A DNA stretch of 61,558 nt from CAZGQY01 sp964528035 (lineage in GTDB: Bacteria; Pseudomonadota; Gammaproteobacteria; Methylococcales; UBA1147): assembly GCA_964528035.1 (NCBI GenBank), contig CAZGQY010000005.1:1-61558 (forward strand), written 5' to 3'. The notes beneath the pieces are model-generated. The model saw only the letters and a program-made list of their open reading frames with translations, was not told where the DNA came from and searched no databases. This document shows, piece by piece, positions 54,321-61,558 of the stretch (its first letter is position 1; the number at the start of each line of letters is the position of its first letter). A program made the translations under genes and the position numbers.

Positions 54321-56393
54321 ATGGATTCATTAGATAAAAAGTTAGTTGAAGTCTTTGAGGGCCGTGTGGTTCGCAAGGATCTCCTGCATAGGATAAAAAA
54401 AGGAACCAACATACCAACCTTTGTTTTGGAATTTTTGCTTGCTCGTTATTGTGCCAGTGACGATCTCGATGAAATCCAGGCAGGGTTAGAGGCTGTCTTG
54501 GCTACACTTCAGGAAAATTATGTTAGGCCAGATGAGTCAAATACCGCTCAATCAAGGGTTGCGACAAAAGGCGAGCACCGTTTTATTGATAAAGTTCACG
54601 TTCGATATGTTGAAAAAGAGAAAAGGCATTGGGCTTCATTAGAGAATTTTAACTCCCAAAGAATAGCCATTGGGGAAAAATTTTATAGGGATAATGACCG
54701 CCTGTTAGAAGGTGGAATCTGGGCTGAATTAACGCTCTCTTATAATGACATTGACGATGATGGATATGCTTTTTACATTCAAGATCTCCGTCCCATACAA
54801 TTAAGCCGATTTGACTTTGAGCAATACTGCGAAGGTAGAAAAAGGTTTTCAAGGGATGAATGGATGGCGTGTATTCTTCGTTCTGTAGGTTTAGAACCCT
54901 CAAAACTTAACCAGAGGCTTCAGTTTCATTATATTTCACGGCTTACCCCCCTTGTTGAAGCAAATTATAACTTTATTGAATTAGGTCCAAGAGGAACGGG
55001 AAAATCATATTTTTTCAGTGAGTTTTCTCCATATTCAACGCTAATTAGTGGGGGACAAGCTACTAAAGCGACTTTGTTTTATAATAATGCTCGAAAAAAA
55101 TTAGGTTTTGTCGGGTTTTGGGATACTGTCGCTTTCGACGAAGTTGCTGGAATTAAAATCAAAGATCCAGATACCATTCAAATCATGAAAGACTTCATGG
55201 CTAATGGTAGATTTTCTAGGGGAGTAGAAGTCATCGCTGATGCGAGTATGGCTTTTATCGGTAACATTGACCATTCAATTAACCAAATAGTTAATTCGAC
55301 GGACTACGATTTATTTTTACCATTACCGAAAGAATTTGATTTGGCAGTTATGGACCGGTTCAATTGTTATCTTCCTGGGTGGGAGATACCAAAAAATAGT
55401 AGTGAGTTTTTAACGGACAACTATGGTTTTATTACGGACTTTTTAGCGGAAGCATTTCATTATCAATTAAAACATTCCAATATTTATGAAGAGGTAAGTA
55501 GAAGGATAAAGCTAGGTAAGGCAGTGGAGGGGAGAGATGAAAAGAGTATCAAAAAAACTGTTTGCGCTTATTTGAAAATTTTGCATCCTTCGGAACCACC
55601 CTCTGATGAAGAGTTTGAACAATATATTGCCTATGCGGTTGAAGCTCGCCGACGTGTCAAAGAACAAATGAACAAAAGGAAGCCGGATGAGGAGTTTGCT
55701 AAAATAAATTTATCTTATGTGGATTCTTCTGGTAAAGAAATAGTTGTCTTTTGTCCTGAATCTAAGGAAGCTTTGGCTACACAACAACCCGTTAGAAGCT
55801 CCTTGTCGAAGATTGCGGGATTACCTGAAAAATCGGAAAATATTCAAAAATCAATAAATACTTTTTCATGTTCTGAAGAAAAAGAGGATCAAGAAATTGT
55901 AGTTGTTCAAAATGATGAACCGACATTAAATGATCGCCATTTTAATATTTTGTATGGCGATACGGGATACAGCTACGACTCTATATTCAGTCCTTATATA
56001 AAAGACGCCAAAAAAATAAGTATAGAAGACCCTTATATTAGAGCATCTCACCAAATCCAAAACTTGGTAAGATTTTGCGAGGTTTGCATAAAAGAAGGAA
56101 CCATAAAAAATATTGAATTGACAACTGGATTTGAAGATCAACAATCTATGGTTGAGCAAAGAGATAAATTAGATGAACTTAAACAAAGCCTTTTGGAAGT
56201 TGATGTTATTTTAGATATTAAATTTAACGTAAAAATTCATGATCGTGAAATTCGGATAGATAACGGTTGGGTAATTAAAATTGGGCGCGGTTTAGATTTT
56301 TACCAAAAGCCTCTTAGTTGGTTTGAGATTGGCTCGAATGATTTGAGTTTGAGAAAATGCTTAGAAACAAAGGTTGATATATTTAAGGCCTAA
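54321..56393 (+). CDS. brxL: BrxL-type AAA protein with MITD1-like C-terminal domain
   Basis: 690 residues. N-terminal BrxL region, then AAA core: Walker A GPRGTGKSYFFSEFSPYSTL (about 222-241) and VAFDEVAGIKIKDPDTIQIM (about 271-290), with FMANGRFSRGVEVIADASM as in BrxL. In standard BrxL a Lon-type Ser-Lys peptidase-like domain follows; I see none. Instead, after a linker (about 485-540), residues about 545-690 contain IEDPYIRASHQIQNLVRFCE, a SLLEVDVILDIKF strand and IHDREIRIDNGWVIKIGRGL, ending LRKCLETKVDIFKA. These match the C-terminal domain of eukaryotic MITD1 (MIT_C, a PLD-like membrane-binding fold). BrxL is the effector/helicase of type 1 BREX. Last gene of the operon. Confidence 0.85.
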   Translation: MDSLDKKLVEVFEGRVVRKDLLHRIKKGTNIPTFVLEFLLARYCASDDLDEIQAGLEAVLATLQENYVRPDESNTAQSRVATKGEHRFIDKVHVRYVEKEKRHWASLENFNSQRIAIGEKFYRDNDRLLEGGIWAELTLSYNDIDDDGYAFYIQDLRPIQLSRFDFEQYCEGRKRFSRDEWMACILRSVGLEPSKLNQRLQFHYISRLTPLVEANYNFIELGPRGTGKSYFFSEFSPYSTLISGGQATKATLFYNNARKKLGFVGFWDTVAFDEVAGIKIKDPDTIQIMKDFMANGRFSRGVEVIADASMAFIGNIDHSINQIVNSTDYDLFLPLPKEFDLAVMDRFNCYLPGWEIPKNSSEFLTDNYGFITDFLAEAFHYQLKHSNIYEEVSRRIKLGKAVEGRDEKSIKKTVCAYLKILHPSEPPSDEEFEQYIAYAVEARRRVKEQMNKRKPDEEFAKINLSYVDSSGKEIVVFCPESKEALATQQPVRSSLSKIAGLPEKSENIQKSINTFSCSEEKEDQEIVVVQNDEPTLNDRHFNILYGDTGYSYDSIFSPYIKDAKKISIEDPYIRASHQIQNLVRFCEVCIKEGTIKNIELTTGFEDQQSMVEQRDKLDELKQSLLEVDVILDIKFNVKIHDREIRIDNGWVIKIGRGLDFYQKPLSWFEIGSNDLSLRKCLETKVDIFKA

Positions 56394-56878
56394 TTATTCC
56401 AATAGCTGTAAAAATTTTGTAGAGGGCTCCTAAAATTTTTAAGGCATTTTAATTCCAAATAATTTTTATATTCGATGTTATGAGTCAGGCAATCCGGATG
56501 GAGTGAGGGATTATACATTTCGGAAATGGTGTCGGTACTGGTTAACATGGAAGTCACTTTTTATCTTGAACTCCAACTTGTGTTTTTTTGAAGCTTTTTA
56601 CTGGGATGTTTCACCGTATGGCAATAACGATAGGGAGGGGATAAAGAAAGAATTATAACCTTTTAGATACTTTCTACCTGATCGTTAATTTGAATTGTTT
56701 TTTTTCATCAATTAAGACTTTACACAATTAAGCAAGGTGGTTGTTTGAAAGACCCATATTAATTGAAGGCCTAAAAAAAGAATAATGTGAATATCGGAGA
56801 ATCAGAATGAATCAAGTAATGGAAGAGAATACTAATCGGTAAAGTATTATTTCGTCGTAGTTTTATAAACTTTTTTTA
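56394..56878. other. 485-base AT-rich gap after the BREX operon
   Basis: No supported gene; only frames of about a dozen codons. Probably contains the BREX terminator and the promoter of the gene at 56879, neither of which I can place exactly. Confidence 0.4.
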
Positions 56879-58060
56879 ATGTCCCAAAAGAAAAAAATCA
56901 CAAGACAGGAATTATATAAGCAAGTTTGGGAAGAACCGATGACAAAACTTGCGAAGAATTTTAGTATTTCCGATGTCGGGCTTCGAAAGAAATGTAAAAG
57001 CTTAAATATTCCTGTTCCTAAGCAAGGGTATTGGCAAAGGAAGCAATTTGCAGATCCTGGGTCTCCACCTCCGTTACCTCCATATAATGGCTCTGATGAA
57101 ATTGAATTCAAAATTCAAAAAAAAGTATGGGAAGGTGATCCAACTCGACCAGTTGACAAGGATCAATTAAGAAATGCAGAGGAAAAAATTGCATTTGAAA
57201 AATTACCTGAAAATCAAATTAAGGTAACTCCCATTTTAGATTTACTTCATCCACTTGTTAAACAATCGAAGAAATTTCTTGAAAAAAATACTAAAAATAG
57301 TGCCCTTTATAATGGACTTTTAAGCCCCGGTTGGAAAAAGTGCTTGGACATATGTGTCAGCCCTAAAAACCTCAATCGGGCTCTTTGCATTATGAATCAC
57401 CTGATTAGGGAAATAGAAGATAGAGAGTTTAAGGTATTAAACATTAAAGAAGATATTAATGGGCAGTATTCTACTAAAACGATAGCCCAAGTTTTAGGTG
57501 AAAATATTGAATTTGGTATTCGCGAATCGACTAAACAAATAAAACGGAAACTTACTAAAGAAGAGAGAAGGTTTTGGCTTGGAGAAAAGGAATTCGAGTA
57601 TGATCTCACTCCATCAGGTAAGCTATTATTGGAAATTAAAGAATTTTGTGCTTATCGAAAAACTTGGTCAGATGGCAAAATTCAAAAAGTTGAAAATTGT
57701 CTAAATGATTTTATTGTTGGCCTAATCAGAACATCAGTCGAGTTAAGAACTAGAAAAAAGGAAAATGAAATAAGAGTTAAAGAAAGACTAGTTTGGGAAA
57801 AAAAACGATTCGAATTAGCAATAAAGCAACAAAAAGAAAAAGACAAGATTCAAGAGTTGTTGGACGAAGCCGAATCATGGAAAAAAAGCCAAAATATTCG
57901 AAGGTATATTAATGCGGTGAAGGAAAGTGTGGAACACGAAGGACAGTCCCTTGATCCGGAAAGTGATTTAGAAAAATGGTTAATCTGGGCTGAACAGCAA
58001 GCCGATAGGCTTGATCCTTTGTCGGAAAGTCCCTATTCTATTCTTGATGAAAACATATAA
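56879..58060 (+). CDS. Bacterial-type HTH protein of unknown function
   Basis: 393 residues. ITRQELYKQVWEEPMTKLAK, FSISDVGLRKKCKSLNIPVP and KQGYWQRKQ make an N-terminal helix-turn-helix module found in a common but uncharacterised bacterial family (often annotated hypothetical). The rest is helical, with a coiled coil at about 290-340 (KERLVWEKKRFELAIKQQ). Such genes often accompany mobile DNA. Last gene of the bacterial-looking island; just before the recombinase remnant. Confidence 0.6.
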   Translation: MSQKKKITRQELYKQVWEEPMTKLAKNFSISDVGLRKKCKSLNIPVPKQGYWQRKQFADPGSPPPLPPYNGSDEIEFKIQKKVWEGDPTRPVDKDQLRNAEEKIAFEKLPENQIKVTPILDLLHPLVKQSKKFLEKNTKNSALYNGLLSPGWKKCLDICVSPKNLNRALCIMNHLIREIEDREFKVLNIKEDINGQYSTKTIAQVLGENIEFGIRESTKQIKRKLTKEERRFWLGEKEFEYDLTPSGKLLLEIKEFCAYRKTWSDGKIQKVENCLNDFIVGLIRTSVELRTRKKENEIRVKERLVWEKKRFELAIKQQKEKDKIQELLDEAESWKKSQNIRRYINAVKESVEHEGQSLDPESDLEKWLIWAEQQADRLDPLSESPYSILDENI

Positions 58061-58174
58061 AAAAATTTGAAAGGTGTCCTCCCAAATATAACCGATAATA
58101 TTCTTGAAACTCCAATAAATCTGCCATTAAAAGTAAAACCATCTTCTCCCATTGAAATTGTAACTCCAAAATAA

Positions 58175-58420
58175 AAGCCCCAAAGCTATGCAAAACCGCG
58201 TAACCCCAGAGCGTTTTAAAGAATAGCATGTTGCTGGTTTATTGATTCCAAGAAGGTCAAGCTTTTCTTTAATTTGTTTGTTGATGTTTTTAGATTTAAG
58301 CTGTCGATACCTCCCAGTATTTCCAAGATTTAAAAAAAAATGCGTTTGGATCTTTTCTTAATGGACGCTGATTCAGCCAGCCCGATATGTAGGGGAAAGA
58401 ATCTGTTTCCCAGAAATATT
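58175..58420 (-). pseudogene. Degenerate tyrosine recombinase fragment
   Basis: Reading leftward from about 58417, one frame gives DSFPYISGWLNQRPLRKDPN and AFFF; after a T9 run a second frame gives FLNLGNTGRYRQLKSKNINK, a KLDLLGINKPATCYSL segment and KRSGVTRFCIALG. Joined, this is the stretch of an XerA/phage-type integrase between box I and the region of box II (P-x-R-x-D-P-N-A-x-x-F, then a helix and the K-R-S-G-V-T equivalent of R-H-S-x-A-T). No start, no nucleophile Tyr, one frameshift: a broken second recombinase. It abuts the PP2C stop. Confidence 0.55.
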
Positions 58421-59248
58421 CTATTTTGTGCGAGATAGTATTCCAACGGTTACATCATCCCCACTCCCAATTTTTGATGCCTCTTTTAACCACCCCTTAA
58501 GATTCTCCTTCACATAAGCAACCCCTTTATCTTTGATCAAAGAAATCATATCTGACCCGACTTGTTCAAATCCCTCATCACTAGAAAACGAATTACTATA
58601 ACCATCGGTTGAGAGCATAATTAACGAGGGAACTTCAGACTCCCACAAACGCAAAGACACTCGACCATACCTCCACGCCTCGGGTTCAGAAAGTGAATGC
58701 GTTTCGTTAGTAATAAGAGAATCTTCAGCAGAAAACACCCGATCAACTACCCCAGTTTCTGAAACAAATACTATATCCCCATCTCCCAACTGGAAGAATA
58801 ACGCGTACTCATTGGTAACTAAAGCAGCCAACAAGGTTGCCCCATAGACAACAAATCCCTCCTCTAAAGCTATCCCGTAGTACTCTAACGTTTCTTTTTC
58901 TAGGTCAGAAAAGGGGTGCTGTTCTATGTCTGTATTCACCTCATCTACCCAGCGTTGACAAAGCTTTTTACCTAAAACCGTAGTCATAAAGCTCATATCC
59001 TTCACGGTTGCTTTCTCAAGCGATGATACACACTGTTGTAAAAAAGATTGTGCCACCTTCACCGCAATTGCTGATCCTCGTTCACTACGAAAATATTTTT
59101 GGCTGCCATGCCCATCAGACACAGCGACCAAGGCTATTGAGGATGTAGCATCTATCTGAATGGCATCTTGATTTGGTTTATTGGAAGCTATGTGAGACAC
59201 GCCTCGGACACTATTGCCCAAGGCTTCCCATTTTGGTTGTATATTCAT
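58421..59248 (-). CDS. PP2C-type Ser/Thr protein phosphatase (TerY-P triad)
   Basis: 275 residues. Metal-site motifs in order: LVAVSDGHGSQKYFRSERGS (D-G-H-G), MLSTDGYSNSF (D-G) and GSGDDVTVGILSR (D-D), all intact. Single-domain phosphatase that would reverse the action of the kinase encoded at 60000-61298. GGTGAGGTGAT lies before the ATG and overlaps the stop of the VWA gene, so the two are coupled. Third gene of a kinase-VWA-PP2C operon. Confidence 0.85.
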   Translation of the reverse strand: MNIQPKWEALGNSVRGVSHIASNKPNQDAIQIDATSSIALVAVSDGHGSQKYFRSERGSAIAVKVAQSFLQQCVSSLEKATVKDMSFMTTVLGKKLCQRWVDEVNTDIEQHPFSDLEKETLEYYGIALEEGFVVYGATLLAALVTNEYALFFQLGDGDIVFVSETGVVDRVFSAEDSLITNETHSLSEPEAWRYGRVSLRLWESEVPSLIMLSTDGYSNSFSSDEGFEQVGSDMISLIKDKGVAYVKENLKGWLKEASKIGSGDDVTVGILSRTK

Positions 59249-59256
59249 ATATCACC

Positions 59257-59976
59257 TCACCAGACATCGCCCACTGAAGTGGTATTTTGTTGAGATAGGA
59301 TCAAGGCGTTATCAGGCATAATCACATTTGATCCCTTATCGCCTTGCTGCATAGAAGGGGAGCTTGCGACTGATTTCAATACTGAAGTAGAAAAAAACTT
59401 AATTTGCGCTTTCAACTGTTCAGCGTTTTTGGCAAATATGGGTTGGATTTCTGGGTTATTAATAAACCTCCGTAACACCTCCATGTTATGGTCTTCTCCA
59501 ATAGGAATGGCCAAGCGAACAGCTTTGACTCCCCACGGTTGGGCAAATAATTCTTGCAACCCTTGTTCAAAGTCATCGGTAGGTTGACCATCACTAATGA
59601 GCACGAGAACAGGAGGAAGTGCACGATTAGACATAGGTGGCATTTTCAATTGCTGGGCAACCAGCGACAAGGCTGCTCCCATAGAGGTCCATCCATCCGC
59701 TGATATATCTTTCCAGGTGAAATCTTCAACCGGTGTAGGTTCACCAATATGCCAACGTGCTTCGCTAGAAAACGTAATTGCTCGAATAAGCACTTCTGCT
59801 TGAGGGTTATCGTTTGCTGCTTCTTTTATATGAGGAATGGATTCTCGAATGGCTTCATTTACCGCCTGAATTTTGCCATCCATTCCCATAGATCCAGAAC
59901 AGTCTGCTATATAAATGAAATGCAAGGGGCGACTTGCCATGTCTCCACCTGGTCGAAAACTATTATTCTTTTCCAT
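59257..59976 (-). CDS. TerY-like von Willebrand factor A protein
   Basis: 239 residues. A complete MIDAS site: FIYIADCSGSMGMDGK (D-x-S-x-S), DGWTSMGAALSL (the Thr) and LVLISDGQPTDD (the second Asp). The usual cargo of this family (TerY) binds metal and partner proteins and links to kinase and PP2C genes in the TerY-P triad described by comparative genomics. Middle gene of the triad, 23 bases after the kinase stop and 8 bases before PP2C. Confidence 0.85.
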   Translation of the reverse strand: MEKNNSFRPGGDMASRPLHFIYIADCSGSMGMDGKIQAVNEAIRESIPHIKEAANDNPQAEVLIRAITFSSEARWHIGEPTPVEDFTWKDISADGWTSMGAALSLVAQQLKMPPMSNRALPPVLVLISDGQPTDDFEQGLQELFAQPWGVKAVRLAIPIGEDHNMEVLRRFINNPEIQPIFAKNAEQLKAQIKFFSTSVLKSVASSPSMQQGDKGSNVIMPDNALILSQQNTTSVGDVW

Positions 59977-59999
59977 TGGTTGTTTCCTTCTACAAATTG

Positions 60000-61298
60000 T
60001 TAATACGTCAGCACTCCTTCGGTGCTGCCAAAATTGATGATGACTTGATTTCCTAATCCCACGCTTTTCCCAGCAGGAACTTCTTTACTGATGCCGTTTG
60101 GTAAGGTGATAGACCACGGAGTGGAAGAAAGATTTTGAAGACCCCATTTTTGAGGTTTCTTAGGATGAGTGACGATGGTTCCAATGTGCTTGGAAAAGTC
60201 ATACCGCTTACCAGTCTCCACATGATGCGGATACAAGGTGGTCTGAGGATTTAATATGATGATCTCTTTACCCACCTGTAATTGAACCGGAGGTGGCATG
60301 CGTTGTTTACATCGCCAGCACAATCCATGTGGGGCCACTTTGGAATGGGCAATATCATAAAAATTGTTTGCTTTACATTGACACACCACTATCGAATCTC
60401 GGAGTTTGGCCAACGCTTGTTTCCAGACGGTTTCTCGGACACGACAATCTGGATCATGCAATCCATCAGTAAAGGCTTGAATGAAAAGTTTTTTGAGAAA
60501 ACTGGGAAAAATGGGCCAATGCGCTAAGACCGTCTGATGATGCACTGGATCTGGCCGGTTTTCTTTGTTGATGGGATCAAAAATGAAGAGAGGATCATCA
60601 CCGTATAATTGTTGACGTGCAGGAAGATCAAGGCATTTTATGGCGGTTTCCCTCATTCCTTCTAAAGGGTGATGTAGATGTAGTATTTTGAAAAGTAGTA
60701 CCGCAAGCGAATGCAAATCAGCACGAATAGAGGGTTGGGCCTCACCGCGATCAATTTCTGGAGCGCTGTATCCCATGGTGCCTATGATGCCCTGATACGA
60801 TTCCCCATCAATAGCGACGTTGTCACAGTCGCAAATGGATATATCACCTGTTTTTGGATCAAAAAAGATGTTTTCACTTTTGATGTCTTTATAGCAATAG
60901 CCTTTGGAATGCAGGTCGGAAAACGCATCTACAATGTTTATGCATATGGTAGTAAGCATATGCATGGTGACCGGTGACCGACGCGAATAGATTTCAACGA
61001 TGCCTTTTGCTTGAGGACTACGCAACGGCATGAGAAATCCGAAACCTTGTGGAGATGTAACTATTTCAAGCGGCCACAAAAAACTGCTTGAAGGCGGTCC
61101 CATGTCTAGTAACCGATCAAGATTTTCCTTTTGGTCTGTTGAAGCGGCTTTGGGTACATACCATTTCAAGGCAAAAGGTTTGTTATCGACTAGTACTTGA
61201 TATACTTCTCCTTGCGCTCCTGATCCCAGAAATTTTTCTATGGTAACGGAAGCTTGATCTAGGATAATGGTTTGGTTGGTTGGTAAAAGATGATTCAT
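60000..61298 (-). CDS. COG4248-type protein kinase with zinc ribbon (TerY-P triad)
   Basis: 432 residues. Kinase motifs: FLGSGAQGEVYQVLVDNKPF (glycine loop), FALKWYVPKA (Lys), YCYKDIKSENIFFD (catalytic Asp in K-D-I-K-S-E-N) and ISICDCDNVAIDG (D-C-D in place of D-F-G). SFLWPLEIVTSPQGFGFLMP is the W-P...G-F-L-M-P signature of COG4248. After the kinase comes a zinc ribbon (CQCKANN...CWRCKQRM) and a C-terminal beta domain (FHA-like in outline). GGGAGAG five bases before the ATG. Head of the operon with VWA and PP2C; the repeat array at 61319-61392 lies in its promoter region. Confidence 0.85.
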   Translation of the reverse strand: MNHLLPTNQTIILDQASVTIEKFLGSGAQGEVYQVLVDNKPFALKWYVPKAASTDQKENLDRLLDMGPPSSSFLWPLEIVTSPQGFGFLMPLRSPQAKGIVEIYSRRSPVTMHMLTTICINIVDAFSDLHSKGYCYKDIKSENIFFDPKTGDISICDCDNVAIDGESYQGIIGTMGYSAPEIDRGEAQPSIRADLHSLAVLLFKILHLHHPLEGMRETAIKCLDLPARQQLYGDDPLFIFDPINKENRPDPVHHQTVLAHWPIFPSFLKKLFIQAFTDGLHDPDCRVRETVWKQALAKLRDSIVVCQCKANNFYDIAHSKVAPHGLCWRCKQRMPPPVQLQVGKEIIILNPQTTLYPHHVETGKRYDFSKHIGTIVTHPKKPQKWGLQNLSSTPWSITLPNGISKEVPAGKSVGLGNQVIINFGSTEGVLTY

Positions 61299-61318
61299 AG
61301 ATTCTCTCCCTAATTTCC

Positions 61319-61392
61319 ACCTGTGGGATGATGACTATGACCGATTTATGACGGACATATGACGACATATGACCGAACATAACTCCACAGGT
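61319..61392 (-). promoter_or_regulatory. Phased TATGAC repeats inside an inverted repeat
   Basis: TATGACC (61336-61342), TATGACG (61347-61353), TATGACG (61358-61364) and TATGACC (61368-61374) are 11, 11 and 10 bases apart, one helical turn each. They are framed by ACCTGTGG (61319-61326) and its exact complement CCACAGGT (61385-61392). Located 21-94 bases before the kinase start, so probably the operator of the triad operon, or an iteron-like replication site. Confidence 0.6.
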
Positions 61393-61504
61393 AGAACTGT
61401 TAGAAATAATGGAATCTATGGAAGGGGTTGGAAATGTCTGAAAAATAAGCAAAAAAGAGGAATCGACCAAAACTCAACAACTTACCAAAAATGTTAGTTT
61501 TACA

Positions 61505-61546
61505 CTCTTAATCAATAGGTTGAAGGTTCGATTCCTTCACGGCTCA
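61505..61546 (+). tRNA. 3' fragment of tRNA-Lys(CUU), probable attachment site
   Basis: Anticodon loop CTCTTAA (anticodon CTT at 61507-61509), 3' anticodon strand TCAAT, variable loop, T stem GAAGG/CCTTC (61522-61526, 61534-61538) with loop TTCGATT, then the acceptor strand ACGGCTC and discriminator A at 61546; no encoded CCA. There is no matching 5' half upstream: the bases before 61505 (GTTTTACA) do not pair with TCAAT, and no GAGCCGT acceptor strand is seen. A tRNA 3' half starting in the anticodon loop is the typical att site left by an archaeal integrase. Confidence 0.75.
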
Positions 61547-61558
61547 TTCATTTATAAG

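Noticed and set aside
56394..56878. Gene remnant after brxL
   Set aside because: A short G-x-G-x-x-G-like reading (near 56520) was considered as a methyltransferase remnant, but it runs into a stop at once and has no further similarity.
58038..58229. Minus-strand frame of 63 codons as an intact gene
   Set aside because: It crosses the frameshift of the recombinase remnant and has no start signal; the integrase-like text is found in the other two frames.
61440..61546. Complete or intron-containing tRNA-Lys gene
   Set aside because: No 5' half or complementary acceptor strand upstream, and the bases before the anticodon loop do not pair with the 3' anticodon strand.
1..61558. CRISPR array
   Set aside because: No regularly spaced 20-40 base direct repeats were seen; the only dense repeats are the pentapeptide coding region and the short phased TATGAC array.

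Overview
The window reads as part of an integrated mobile element of an archaeon, probably a DPANN-type lineage (Woesearchaeota/Pacearchaeota-like). The evidence is as follows. Many genes have a TATA element centred 24-29 bases before the start codon and little or no leader (for example the genes starting at 16694, 18570, 34029, 37257 and 37336). Others have GGAGG/GGTGAT ribosome sites. The tyrosine integrase carries a C-terminal zinc ribbon of the archaeal kind. One gene (24842-25576) has the short KxxQ-plus-hydrophobic N-terminus (class III signal peptide) and the 'C-x(n)-GLQG' body common in DPANN secretory proteins. The last bases of the window are a 42-base 3' piece of a tRNA-Lys(CUU) gene, the usual footprint of an archaeal integrase. 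The left edge cuts through an ATPase gene, so the element continues to the left.

The window is a mosaic of two kinds of DNA. Backbone blocks have archaeal promoters, small overlapping genes and element-type functions: 1-3281 (HerA-like ATPase, zinc protein, small unknowns, HTH protein), 5928-7824 (unknown, winged helix and small genes), 15489-18570 (integrase and a string of small DNA-handling candidates), 22566-25671 (XRE regulator, secreted and pilin-like proteins, candidate small RNA), 31468-32124 (signal peptidase-like), 34029-37875 (toxin-antitoxin pair, ArdC-like antirestriction protein, HerA-like ATPase, exonuclease) and 58421-61392 (kinase, VWA and PP2C triad). Between them lie blocks of longer, AT-rich genes that look bacterial and mostly resemble defence or surface functions: an NB-ARC/TPR STAND protein (3500-5914), a three-gene operon of secreted coiled-coil and pentapeptide-repeat proteins (8009-15338), a membrane-anchored IPT protein and a possible HEPN protein (19434-22401), a KAP-like membrane NTPase with a small partner (25753-31433), a membrane alpha/beta hydrolase (32250-33581) and a large island at 38032-58060.

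The large island is a BREX phage-defence locus: brxE-brxA-brxB-brxC-pglX-pglZ-brxL, nearly without gaps. It is preceded by a GmrSD/BrxU-like nuclease, an EVE-domain protein, a DUF4258-like small protein and a MerR-like regulator behind a bacterial-type TTGACA/TAGAAT promoter. It combines the BrxE of type 6 with the BrxL of type 1. Its BrxL appears to have lost the Lon peptidase domain and ends instead in a domain closely resembling the C-terminal phospholipase D-like domain of eukaryotic MITD1 (an ESCRT-III partner). I regard this as the most interesting protein-level observation.

DNA-level signals not explained by genes include a 12-base near-palindrome TGTCGTTACAAG found three times at backbone promoters; four TATGAC repeats spaced 10-11 bases apart and framed by an ACCTGTGG/CCACAGGT inverted repeat in front of the kinase operon; three operator-like repeats before the XRE gene; a run of strong hairpins at 18625-18740; a nested stem at 32179-32235; an orphan promoter-hairpin-T6 unit at 25580-25671; and a frameshifted second tyrosine recombinase at about 58175-58420.
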